64,000 nucleotides of DNA from CAYMGM01 sp964390005 (GTDB lineage: Bacteria; Pseudomonadota; Alphaproteobacteria; UBA9219): positions 124,001 through 188,000 of the forward strand of contig CAYMGM010000001.1 in the NCBI GenBank assembly GCA_964390005.1, given 5' to 3'. Made by a program: the position numbers and the translations under genes. Below the pieces are notes generated by a model. The model saw only the letters and a list, made by a program, of their open reading frames with translations. It was not told where the DNA came from and ran no database searches. Of this stretch, positions 51,526 to 60,037 are shown piece after piece (position 1 is the stretch's first letter; the number at the start of each line of letters is the position of its first letter).

Positions 51526-51557
51526 GAAAAACAAACGGCCACGTCAAGACGTGGCCG
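51526..51557 (-). terminator. Terminator after the small gene at 51583
   Basis: Arms CGGCCACGTC (51536-51545) and GACGTGGCCG (51548-51557) with a two-base centre; on the minus strand the tail is TTTGTTTTTC. It separates the 61-codon gene from sdhC. Confidence 0.88.
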
Positions 51558-51582
51558 CTGCAAAACGCAAGACAAACCAAGA

Positions 51583-51768
51583 TTAAGCGGTGATATCCAC
51601 TTGTGATCCGCGGCCCGTTTCGGCGGGTGGCGGCGTCGGCTCTTCTTTAACTTCGACAGGCTCAGGCCTCGGTTGCTGTTGAGAAGCCGTTTCTTGCTGA
51701 CGGCGGATTGTCTCAAGCTGGCCCGAGACGGCCCCTTGTGAAGAGCTAATATTCGATAGTCCAGCCAT
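51583..51768 (-). CDS. Small Gln/Pro-rich protein, 61 residues
   Basis: Too short for firm classification but very likely real: AGGGAGGGG lies just before its ATG and a strong terminator follows. Polar, Gln/Ser-rich start, Pro/Glu-rich middle (RPEPVEVKEEPTPPP) and the end GSQVDITA. The VDI(T/S)A ending recalls small YjfB-type putative motility proteins, but that link is weak. No signal peptide or membrane segment. Confidence 0.68.
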   Translation of the reverse strand: MAGLSNISSSQGAVSGQLETIRRQQETASQQQPRPEPVEVKEEPTPPPAETGRGSQVDITA

Positions 51769-51812
51769 GAGACCCCTCCCTAGCTTTGTTACAGTTACCT
51801 ATTATCCACCAT

Positions 51813-51837
51813 TTCTCTTACGAAATGAATAAGAGAA
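51813..51837. promoter_or_regulatory. Inverted repeat in the gap before the exopolysaccharide locus
   Basis: TTCTCTTA (51813-51820) and TAAGAGAA (51830-51837) are perfect 8-base arms with a nine-base centre. The site is about 45 bases upstream of the minus-strand small gene and 180 bases upstream of the first glycosyltransferase, so it could be an operator for either. The surrounding 250 bases are AT-rich and otherwise featureless. Confidence 0.35.
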
Positions 51838-52016
51838 CATAAGTCATGCCTAGCCATTTGTAAAATAATGATATTTTTCAATATCAAAACACACATTTGT
51901 TGGTAAAAGCTGCGTGAATCAGGTTTAAAGCCCATGATTCCTTGCGAAAAAAGGCGTTTTGTGCCAAAAAGTTGCTTGAAAAGGCTCCAGCAAAAAACAA
52001 AGAAAAAGGGAATTTC

Positions 52017-53123
52017 ATGAAAGTCGCCGTCGTTCACGAATGGCTGACCACAAAAGCGGGATCAGAATCTGTCATTGAACAAATACTGACCTTGTATCCG
52101 GAAGCCGATTTGTTTGTTTTAGTTGATTTTTTGCCCGAAGCGGATCGCGCTTTTCTGGCTGGCCACAGGATCAAAACATCTTTCATCCAGAACTTACCTT
52201 TTGCGCACAAAAAATACCGTTCTTATTTGCCGCTGATGCCGCTGGCGGTTGAGCAGTTTGATTTGTCGGGCTACGACCTTGTTATCAGCTCGTCGCATGC
52301 GGTGGCCAAAGGGGTGCTGACAGGCCCCGATCAAGTTCATATTTCCTATGTTCACAGTCCCATTCGCTATGCGTGGGATCTTCAACACATCTATTTGCGC
52401 GAGTCAGGGCTTACCAAAGGCCTGCGCGGTATCTTGGCTAAATTGATTTTACATTATATGCGCCTGTGGGATTGCCGTACCGCTTGTGGCGTCGATCAGT
52501 TTGTCGCGAACTCAAACTACATCGCGCGGCGGATTAAAAAGGTCTATGGCAGGTCGGCGCAAGTTGTTTATCCGCCGGTCCATTTAGATAAGTATATTGC
52601 TGGCACGCAGCCGCGCGAAGATTTTTATTTGGCGGTGTCGCGCTTTGTGCCTTACAAAAAGATGTCGTTGATCGTCGAAGCTTTCACGCGCTTGCCTGAT
52701 CGGCGCTTGATCGTCATCGGCGACGGCCCAGATTTGAAAAGCGCAAAAGAGCAAGCGAGCGCAAACGTGACCTTTCTTGGCTACCAAGCGCAAGATGTTG
52801 TGATCGATCACATGCAACGCGCCAAAGCCTTTGTCTTTGCGGCCGAAGAAGATTTTGGCATCGCCCCGGTCGAGGCGCAAGGCTGCGGCACGCCCGTGAT
52901 AGCCTTTGGCCGCGGCGGCGCAACCGAAACGGTCGTTGATGGTCAAACAGGCGTGTTGTTTCCCGAGCAAACGCCTGAATCCCTGATCGAGGCGATTAAA
53001 AAGTTTGAGGTCCTCGCGCCGCAACTCAAGGCGACAACCATCCGTGAAAATGCCGAGCGTTTCAGCGTCGCACGTTTCAAGGAAGGCATTCAAAAGATCG
53101 TCGACGAAGCGATGAAAGCGTAA
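52017..53123 (+). CDS. Glycosyltransferase family 4, first gene of the polysaccharide locus
   Basis: GT-B fold, retaining glycosyltransferase similar to WbaZ-type mannosyltransferases. Motifs are HEWLTTKAGSE at the start, YVHSPIRYAWD, VSRFVPYKKMSLIVEAF, and the sugar-nucleotide binding EEDFGIAPVEAQGCGTPVIAFGRGG with the family E-x7-E. ATG 52017 has AAAGGG upstream; the longer ORF from 51942 is unlikely. Followed after nine bases by a second family-4 enzyme. It likely adds a hexose to a lipid-linked oligosaccharide at the inner membrane face. Donor and acceptor are unknown. Confidence 0.92.
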   Translation: MKVAVVHEWLTTKAGSESVIEQILTLYPEADLFVLVDFLPEADRAFLAGHRIKTSFIQNLPFAHKKYRSYLPLMPLAVEQFDLSGYDLVISSSHAVAKGVLTGPDQVHISYVHSPIRYAWDLQHIYLRESGLTKGLRGILAKLILHYMRLWDCRTACGVDQFVANSNYIARRIKKVYGRSAQVVYPPVHLDKYIAGTQPREDFYLAVSRFVPYKKMSLIVEAFTRLPDRRLIVIGDGPDLKSAKEQASANVTFLGYQAQDVVIDHMQRAKAFVFAAEEDFGIAPVEAQGCGTPVIAFGRGGATETVVDGQTGVLFPEQTPESLIEAIKKFEVLAPQLKATTIRENAERFSVARFKEGIQKIVDEAMKA

Positions 53124-53132
53124 CGGCCCCTT

Positions 53133-54218
53133 ATGCGTCTTCCCCTTTACATCAATGCGCGTTTTCTTGGCAAACCGATCACGGGCACGCAGCGTTTTGC
53201 GCATGAGATTATAGCTGCCCTCGATAAAAAAATAGGTGAGGGCGCACAAGTTTTCTCGAAGGTCGTGTTACTGGCGCCTTCTGGGACGCCGCAGCCGACG
53301 GGGCTTGAGCCTATTGGCTTTCAAACATGCGGCCATCTACAAGGCCATTTGTGGGAGCAATGGGATTTGTGGCGTGCCAGCCATGACGGCCTGCTGCTCA
53401 GCCTGACGAATAGCGGCCCCGTGTGCCACCCGCGGCATTTGGTCGTCATTCATGATGCGTTGGTTTACCGGTTGCCCGAAAACTACGCTTGGGCCTATCG
53501 CTTGTTTCACCAGAATCTTGGGCGTCTTTTGGCGCGTCGCGCGCGCGTTGGCACGGTCTCGGCCTTTTCGGCCTCTGAACTAGCCGCCGTCTTTCACGGC
53601 CAATCATCGGACTACCCCGTTTTTTACGATGGCTTCGATCACATTCTGCGCCTGACGGAAGAGCCCGCCATCCTTGATCGCCTGAACCTGCGCGGTAAAC
53701 GCTTTTTCCTTTTTGTCGGCTCGCACGTTCCCAACAAAAACCTAGCCCGCGCGATCCAAGCGTTTATGGCGCTGAAAGACGACACGCTTTCATTTGTGAT
53801 TGTCGGCTCAACACAATCAAAGGTTTTTGCCGCGACGCAACTTCAACTACCACCGACGGTCTTGATGCCGGGGCGCTTGACGGATGGCGAGATCGTCGCG
53901 CTTTATCGTCATGCTTATGCGCTGGTTTTTCCAAGCTTGTACGAAGGTTTTGGTATTCCGCCGTTGGAAGCGTTGACGTTGGGCTGCCCCGTGATTGCCT
54001 CGCGCATCGCGCCGGTCCAAGAAGTGTGCGGCGAGGCTGCCAAATATTTTGATCCGTTAGATACCGCGGATATGGCGGCGCAACTGCGCGCGAGTCTTAA
54101 TGATCCCGCCTGGCGCACAGCCTGTGTGGCAAAGGGTAAGCAGCGCTTGCCAAACTTCACATGGCGCGCAAGCGCCGAGAAAATATGGCAAGAATTGCTA
54201 TTCATGAAGAAGGATTGA
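53133..54218 (+). CDS. Glycosyltransferase family 4
   Basis: Second family-4 transferase of the locus (361 residues). N-terminal NARFLGKPITGTQRFAHEI (glycine-loop region), HDALVYRLPENY, FVGSHVPNKNLARAIQAF, and the donor-binding PSLYEGFGIPPLEALTLGCPVIAS are present. Nine bases after the previous gene; its stop is next to the acyltransferase start. Sugar specificity unknown. Confidence 0.92.
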   Translation: MRLPLYINARFLGKPITGTQRFAHEIIAALDKKIGEGAQVFSKVVLLAPSGTPQPTGLEPIGFQTCGHLQGHLWEQWDLWRASHDGLLLSLTNSGPVCHPRHLVVIHDALVYRLPENYAWAYRLFHQNLGRLLARRARVGTVSAFSASELAAVFHGQSSDYPVFYDGFDHILRLTEEPAILDRLNLRGKRFFLFVGSHVPNKNLARAIQAFMALKDDTLSFVIVGSTQSKVFAATQLQLPPTVLMPGRLTDGEIVALYRHAYALVFPSLYEGFGIPPLEALTLGCPVIASRIAPVQEVCGEAAKYFDPLDTADMAAQLRASLNDPAWRTACVAKGKQRLPNFTWRASAEKIWQELLFMKKD

Positions 54219-54223
54219 TGGTG

Positions 54224-55273
54224 ATGAAAAAAGAATTCACTGGTGCCCGGTATGGTTTTATTGATGCCATTCGCGGGATAGCGGCCTTGCTCGTGATGCT
54301 ACAACACTCGCTTTATTCCAGTGGCTTGCTTGGTGACATCCATGGCCCTTTAACAGGCTTTATTCCAACGATGCTTGAGTTGGGCGAGACGGGGGTCGTT
54401 GCCTTTTTTCTTGTCTCAGGGTTTGTTATTCCGCTCAGTTTAGAAAAAACGGCAAACTTTAAAATGTTCTGGATACACCGTATTTTGCGTATTTATCCGC
54501 TGTATCTGTGCGTCTATTTTGTCAGTTTGGTTTTGCACCTTGGAACTTTTGATATCTCAGGCTTTTCAGCGCACGTCGTCAATTTTCTATCGCATCTATT
54601 AATGATCCAGGAATATGTCAAACAACCTAATCTTGTCGGCGGGTCGTGGACGCTTTCGATTGAAATGATCTGGTATATCGGTCTTTCAGTTTTATTCTTG
54701 TTGGCCTTGAATAAAAAGCCGCGTTTGCTTGTCGCTTTAGCCGTTGCCGCTTCATTTTTGGCATGTGTCGTTTGCGCGTTTGGGCCTCACCTTCCTATGG
54801 GAAGACTTTCAATGCTGGTTTGTTGTGTGTTGGGTTTCGTTTGTTACCGTTATGGGAAAAGCGATTTATCCAGCCGCGAATTTTGCTTTTTGGCAGGGCT
54901 TTTAATCATTGCGATTGTTACAAACCTGATGACTGGATTTTTGTTGTTTCCATCGGCATATCCCACAGCCAGTTTTGCAATGGTTCGAGGTTCTTGGTCT
55001 TTAGGTATTTTGATTTTTTTTATACCTTTTCTCTTCCGTCAATCGTCCATCTGGGACAACAGCCTTTTGTCTTTCCTTGGGAAAATAAGTTATTCGATCT
55101 ATTTGGGGCACGGTGTTGTCTTGCACCTGCTTGAAGATAGCCCGCTAACAGGGTGGTGGTTTATTGCCGCTGTTTTTGTATCGACAATTCTTGTTGCGAG
55201 TCTGTCCTACCGCTATATTGAGCAACCGCCCATTCAATTCGGTAAAAAACTGAACTCTTTAAGGCAACTCTAG
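54224..55273 (+). CDS. Membrane acyltransferase (family 3, OafA-like)
   Basis: Integral membrane O-acyltransferase. It starts with the hallmark GFIDAIRGIAALLVMLQHSLYSSG, where the conserved His sits in the first helix, and has about ten transmembrane helices through residue 350. Such enzymes O-acetylate polysaccharide units using acetyl-CoA. ATG 54224 lies nine bases after AAGGA; ATG 54218, which overlaps the previous stop, is the alternative. Last gene of the first three-gene unit of the locus. Confidence 0.9.
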   Translation: MKKEFTGARYGFIDAIRGIAALLVMLQHSLYSSGLLGDIHGPLTGFIPTMLELGETGVVAFFLVSGFVIPLSLEKTANFKMFWIHRILRIYPLYLCVYFVSLVLHLGTFDISGFSAHVVNFLSHLLMIQEYVKQPNLVGGSWTLSIEMIWYIGLSVLFLLALNKKPRLLVALAVAASFLACVVCAFGPHLPMGRLSMLVCCVLGFVCYRYGKSDLSSREFCFLAGLLIIAIVTNLMTGFLLFPSAYPTASFAMVRGSWSLGILIFFIPFLFRQSSIWDNSLLSFLGKISYSIYLGHGVVLHLLEDSPLTGWWFIAAVFVSTILVASLSYRYIEQPPIQFGKKLNSLRQL

Positions 55274-55394
55274 GTAAAATCGGAGTCTATGACGTCGGCA
55301 GGGCGCGGCCATAGCCAAGCGCGGTTACGTGGCGTTCGCTTTATAAATAAGGAACGATGACGGATATTTTTCTTCGATCGTTTTTTCTATATCT

Positions 55395-56330
55395 CTAACT
55401 TTCAAAGGAAGCTTTTTCTAAGATTTTGCTTGGGTGGCCTTTACCGCAAAGCTTGTCGCCTATGGCCATAAAATTTCCGCGTAAGCGCCCCCAATAATCG
55501 ATATCGGGCCGCGGCGGACGAATGGATTTGATAATATTGGCCGCAAAGTTTCGTGCAATTTGCCGCAAAGCGGCTTTGGTGGGCATTGTCCCTTTTCCCA
55601 TCAAATAAAGAGGATTGGCAACTTGGGAATACCCGAACCGAAGGCCACTTGTTCGTCCCCCTGAGACCCCCATGTGAACGCCGCGGCAGTTTGGCGTTCG
55701 TACGACAGGGCCAAAGGCCAAGGCTTGGCCGGTATAGTCATAGTCTTCTTGCCAGCTATAAAGCGGAAGGTTTTCATCAAAACGACATTGCCGGATAACG
55801 GTATGGTTAAAAGCCATGTTGCAGCCATAGGCACAATCGACAAAAGATTCTTTTGTTGTATTGGCCCAGTGCTTTTCAGGAACGATGGTCCCGGCCAGAT
55901 AGTTTGTCGCTTGTTCTTCGCTAAGGCCGCCAGTCATGACGCCGTCAGCTAAGACACGTCCTGTCAGGCCGACGATATCGCCTTTGGCAAAACGATCAGC
56001 AGCCTTTTCGAGCCAGTCGTCGGCAGGGCGAAAATCGTCGTCAAAAAAAGCGCAAAAGAAGTCGCCTTTTGTCTCATCCAGAAAGCCGCGTTGACGTAAG
56101 GTCTGAATCCCATAATTGCGCTGGCATGTCAGACCGGCAACAGGAGAAAGAACGATGTTTCCAGCAAGATGCTTAAAAGCGGGATGGTCGCGGCATTCGA
56201 AGACATCCCTTTCTTCGCTGCCAACGACAACGACGCCATGCGGAGCAAGTGTCTGGCGTTGTAGGTAATCCAGCAGGGTGCCCGTCTCTTTGGCACGTCC
56301 TTTGGTCGCGATAATAACGAAAGCGCGCAT
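55395..56330 (-). CDS. Glycosyltransferase family 2
   Basis: GT-A fold transferase. FVIIATKGRAKE at the N-terminus, the metal-binding FFDDDFRP (DxD) at about residues 95-102, and a WQEDYDYTGQALAFG motif in the acceptor region. 311 residues, no membrane helix. It is on the opposite strand from its neighbours, so it has its own promoter, divergent from the flippase gene. Specificity unknown. Confidence 0.88.
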   Translation of the reverse strand: MRAFVIIATKGRAKETGTLLDYLQRQTLAPHGVVVVGSEERDVFECRDHPAFKHLAGNIVLSPVAGLTCQRNYGIQTLRQRGFLDETKGDFFCAFFDDDFRPADDWLEKAADRFAKGDIVGLTGRVLADGVMTGGLSEEQATNYLAGTIVPEKHWANTTKESFVDCAYGCNMAFNHTVIRQCRFDENLPLYSWQEDYDYTGQALAFGPVVRTPNCRGVHMGVSGGRTSGLRFGYSQVANPLYLMGKGTMPTKAALRQIARNFAANIIKSIRPPRPDIDYWGRLRGNFMAIGDKLCGKGHPSKILEKASFES

Positions 56331-56489
56331 AGTGCCGTCTCGATCTTTTGTTTCAGTATTTCTTATGTTATGAACAGGATCATCCGAGATGGCAAGTTCT
56401 CACTTTTCGAATGAAGATAAAAAGCGTGTCTTCAAAGATTTTGGTTAATATTTTGTCCTTCGCTTAGACAAAAATTGTGGATAATACAG

Positions 56490-58013
56490 ATGCAACCCGA
56501 AATAAAACCTAAATTATCGCATCAAGTCGCGAAGGCAGGCAGCCTGACAGTCTTGGGGAAATTGTTGGGACGCGGGCTCGATTTTATCACGTTGATCGTC
56601 TTATCTCACATATTAACGCCCAGCGATTTTGGCTTAACGGCCCTTGCGATGACGTCAGTGACAATTGCTGAAAGCGTGACATCGTTACCGTTGACGGCGG
56701 TTTTAGTTCGAGAAGAGGCGCCAACCAAGGCCATGTTTGATACGGCCTTTACCTTGGCTTTTCTCCGCGGGTGCGTTCTGGCTGCTTTTCTAAGCGGCAT
56801 TGCTTTTGTCATGGCACAGATTTATGGCGAGCCTCGCTTGACGCCCTTGGTCTGCGCCTTGTCGTTCGCGCCGATTTTTCGAGGCCTTCAAAGTCCGCAT
56901 ATGGTGCGCTTTGTAAAGGACATGGATTTTAGACGTGATGCCTCGCTAGAGATTGTGGGGAAAGCGGGGGCTTTGATCGTTGCATCGACGCTTGCCTTGT
57001 CAACACGTAGCTATTGGTCGATTGCGATGGCGACAATAACGACGCCATTTATTATGAATGTTCTTTCATATTTTTATGCGCCCTATAAACCCGCCTTTAG
57101 CCTAGCCGAATGGCCGCTTTTTCGCGCGATCGTCGGGTGGAACAGTTTGACGCAGCTTATTCTCTCATTAACCTGGCAATCTGATAGGTTGTTGCTTGGC
57201 TACTTTATCCCGAAGGCTAATCTTGGTCGCTATACAATGGCCAACGATTTGTCCAGCATAGGGATTCAGGCTCTTGTCGTTCCATTGGATCAGCCGCTTC
57301 TCGTGGCTTTTTCCAAACGTTTTGATGATGCAAAAGAAACGCTTGCCGCAACATATTTAAAAAGCACAAATGCAGTCCTGACAATAGCCGGCCCCTTTTT
57401 TCTTGGTCTTTCTCTATTAGCACAACCCATTGTACGTCTTGTGCTCGGCGAAGCGTGGAGCGAAACCGGACGGTGGTTGCACTGGATCGCACTTTTGAAC
57501 CTTTCGTTGCTTCCTTTTTATCATATGAACAGCTTGGCTCTCGCCGTTGATCAGGCCCGTATGACAACAAGGCGTACCTTTGGCGAATTTCTTGTTCAAA
57601 TACCAGTTGTCTTATGGGGAAGTAGATATTTGGGTGTCACGGGGGCTCTGATCGGGCGCAGCATAACGCGCGCCGTTTCTATTCTTATCAGCCTTATAAC
57701 AGTGCGTGAATTGATTGACGTTTCGATAAAAGGTCAACTGATGGCCATGCATCGAACCATGATTGCTTTGTTGACGATGAGCGGCGTTCTTCTTTTAACG
57801 CGTGATTTTGTAGCGACGTCGTCAACAGTCATGATGGTTTTGTCGCTTGGCGTCGTTGCGGTTATCTCGGGCCTCTCATATTATTTGTGCCTTTACGCTT
57901 TATGGTTGGCAGAGGGGCGACCAGACGGTTGTGAGAAAATTGCGGTTTCGCGGTTGTTAAGTCTTGTCTCTTATCTTTCGAGCAAATGTCTTAAAAAGCG
58001 CAAATTATTATAA
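56490..58013 (+). CDS. Wzx-type polysaccharide flippase
   Basis: Membrane flippase of the oligosaccharide-transporter (WzxC/RfbX-like, MOP) family, moving undecaprenyl-linked repeat units across the inner membrane. About 12-14 transmembrane helices; the N-terminal LGRGLDFITLIVLSHILTPSDFGLTALAMT is the family pattern. ATG 56490 preferred over a TTG five codons earlier. Its 3' end overlaps the convergent glycosyltransferase gene by 43 bases, an unusually long tail overlap. Together with the polymerase at 60 kb it defines a Wzx/Wzy pathway. Confidence 0.9.
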   Translation: MQPEIKPKLSHQVAKAGSLTVLGKLLGRGLDFITLIVLSHILTPSDFGLTALAMTSVTIAESVTSLPLTAVLVREEAPTKAMFDTAFTLAFLRGCVLAAFLSGIAFVMAQIYGEPRLTPLVCALSFAPIFRGLQSPHMVRFVKDMDFRRDASLEIVGKAGALIVASTLALSTRSYWSIAMATITTPFIMNVLSYFYAPYKPAFSLAEWPLFRAIVGWNSLTQLILSLTWQSDRLLLGYFIPKANLGRYTMANDLSSIGIQALVVPLDQPLLVAFSKRFDDAKETLAATYLKSTNAVLTIAGPFFLGLSLLAQPIVRLVLGEAWSETGRWLHWIALLNLSLLPFYHMNSLALAVDQARMTTRRTFGEFLVQIPVVLWGSRYLGVTGALIGRSITRAVSILISLITVRELIDVSIKGQLMAMHRTMIALLTMSGVLLLTRDFVATSSTVMMVLSLGVVAVISGLSYYLCLYALWLAEGRPDGCEKIAVSRLLSLVSYLSSKCLKKRKLL

Positions 58014-58936
58014 CCCCACATCAGGATCAGTCGACCGGTGATCGCTGGCGACGAAGAAAAAGACCCTTTTAAAATATGAACTATAGCTTGTAGAGATTGT
58101 CGAAGATCAAATCTTTTCAAAGCCTGATTGCGCCGAAAAACGCGCAGTAAAATGTAGCCTTCTTTGGTCGCCGGAGATAGGCGAAGCTGACGAAGCTTGT
58201 TCTCAAGCAAGTACTTGTTCACCTCGATAATTTCCGATGAAACGGCGCTGCGTTCTTGCTCTTCTGTGCGCGTCATTGAAATGTTTGCCCCGTGCAGACG
58301 ATATTTCAGAACAGGAACATTGATGTCGTGGATAAGGCCGTAGCGACTGATGCGAATGTACATGTCATAATCTTCGGCATGAGGATAGGCTGATGAATAC
58401 CCTCCCGCTTTTTTCAAAGCATCGGTGCGCAGCATGACAAGGGGGTGAAGAGCAGTTTTGATAATCGGCGGAAACACAGTCAAATCTGTCTGTTCATGCT
58501 GTTGTCGCGGACTTTTAAAGTCGGCCTTTGAGGCAGGTTGGGTTTGTCCGTTTGCGTCAATCGTGATCGGCTTTCCGCCGACAAGAACGACATCGGGGTG
58601 TTCTTTTAGATAAGAAACTTGGACGGCGAACCTGTCTGGCAGTGAAATATCGTCAGCATCCATGCGAGCCGTAAAGGTTCCGCGTGCGATGGCCAAGCCA
58701 GCATTTAGCGCTGCGACGATACCGGCGTTTTCCTGTGATAAAACGCGAATGCGTTTGTCCCGCTTTTGATAGTCATCGATAATTTTATCTGAACCGTCCG
58801 TACTTCCATCGTTAACAATAATGAGTTCAAAATCATCAAGCGATTGATCAAGAATAGATTGAATGCTTTCGGCTAAATAGGCCTGACCATTATAAACAGG
58901 AAGCAAGCATGAGACAGTGATCGTGGGCGATGTCAT
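57971..58936 (-). CDS. Glycosyltransferase family 2
   Basis: Typical inverting family-2 transferase. The start TVSCLLPVYNGQAYLAESIQSILDQS, IIVNDGSTDGS, and the DxD motif in ARMDADDISLPDRF are clear, with HAEDYDMYIRISRYG in the acceptor region. ATG 58936 begins right before the GT domain; the longer ORF upstream adds 55 unrelated residues. It overlaps the flippase end by 43 bases and is divergent from the pyruvyl transferase gene. Confidence 0.92.
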   Translation of the reverse strand: MTSPTITVSCLLPVYNGQAYLAESIQSILDQSLDDFELIIVNDGSTDGSDKIIDDYQKRDKRIRVLSQENAGIVAALNAGLAIARGTFTARMDADDISLPDRFAVQVSYLKEHPDVVLVGGKPITIDANGQTQPASKADFKSPRQQHEQTDLTVFPPIIKTALHPLVMLRTDALKKAGGYSSAYPHAEDYDMYIRISRYGLIHDINVPVLKYRLHGANISMTRTEEQERSAVSSEIIEVNKYLLENKLRQLRLSPATKEGYILLRVFRRNQALKRFDLRQSLQAIVHILKGSFSSSPAITGRLILMWGYNNLRFLRHLLER

Positions 58937-59079
58937 GACAAAGATCGTTAATGTTTTTGCTCTCTTGGAGGGCGAAGATAACAAATAATATATTGCACTT
59001 AGCCATTGAATAGGCAATCTTGTTTTGTGGATTTGAAGGGATTTTATATTCCTTCTTTTTATTGTAAGGGAGTAAGCAG

Positions 59080-60024
59080 ATGAATATGCAGGATTTGTCA
59101 ATGCAATTGGACCATTGCACAGATCTATTAGAAGGGCCTGTCGTTTATCTTGATTATCCCGTTCATAATAATATTGGCGATATCCTCATTTGGCTTGGGG
59201 CGCAGAAACTATTAAAAAGAAATCATATACAAGTGCTGGGCTCTTTTGAGCTGCGCTTAGGTTTCTATGCGAAACATTTATTGTCGTCTTGTACGACGAT
59301 ATGTATGCATGGGGGAGGGAATCTTGGTGATCTCTATCCGCGGCACCAGTCTTTTCGTGAAAAGATCATTCAAAAATATCCGGATAAAAAAATTGTCATT
59401 TTTCCTCAGACTGCCTGTTTTAGTAGTGCAGAGGCTCTACAGAAAACAGCCGACATCTTTTTAGCGCACAAAAATCTCCATATTTTTCTAAGAGATCAAA
59501 ACTCGTTTCAAACGTTGCAAGAGAAGGGAATTCCGAACCTCCATCTTTCTCCTGATACAGCCCATGCTCTTTGGCCAATACGCCTTGGCGCGTTTTATCA
59601 AAAGGACAGCAAGCTCTATTTTTTCAGGCGCGACAAGGAAAAGACGCAAACGCCTTTTGATTGCGATGAGAAAGATGCATTCGATTGGAAAGACTGTATT
59701 CGTGGGTTCGACGAAGCTTTATTTAATTTTGGTCTTCAGTATCATCGTGTCGATGCGCGTTTGGCGGGCAGTCTTTTGAAGTCGAGTTGCCTATGGAATT
59801 ATGTCTCGCAACGTCTTCTCGCCTCTGCTGCCGGGGTTTATGCAAACCACGAAACCGTCATTACAAACCGCCTGCATGGGATGATTTTTGCGGCGCTCAC
59901 CGGAACAAAATGCATAGCCTTTGATAATTCGTACGGTAAGCTGTCTAGCTATTACGACCTTTGGCTTAAAGACATAGATAACCTTAGCTTTATCCAATCA
60001 GGTGGGGTTCAACCGCGTCTTTGA
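59080..60024 (+). CDS. Polysaccharide pyruvyl transferase family protein
   Basis: Member of the CsaB/WcaK/EpsO family that adds pyruvate ketals, or of related transferases, to surface polysaccharides. Motifs are YPVHNNIGDILIWLGA, CMHGGGNLGDLY, IFPQTACF, FLRDQNS, LSPDTAH and TNRLHGMIFAALTG with the conserved His. 314 residues. Codon use is more AT-rich than in the housekeeping regions, suggesting acquired DNA. The end overlaps the longer possible start of the polymerase gene. Confidence 0.88.
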   Translation: MNMQDLSMQLDHCTDLLEGPVVYLDYPVHNNIGDILIWLGAQKLLKRNHIQVLGSFELRLGFYAKHLLSSCTTICMHGGGNLGDLYPRHQSFREKIIQKYPDKKIVIFPQTACFSSAEALQKTADIFLAHKNLHIFLRDQNSFQTLQEKGIPNLHLSPDTAHALWPIRLGAFYQKDSKLYFFRRDKEKTQTPFDCDEKDAFDWKDCIRGFDEALFNFGLQYHRVDARLAGSLLKSSCLWNYVSQRLLASAAGVYANHETVITNRLHGMIFAALTGTKCIAFDNSYGKLSSYYDLWLKDIDNLSFIQSGGVQPRL

Positions 60025-60037
60025 TCGTTGGGGCCAA

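Noticed and set aside
58937..59101. N-terminal extension of the glycosyltransferase ending at 57971
   Set aside because: The 55 residues before ATG 58936 are unrelated to the family fold and overlap the divergent gene's start.
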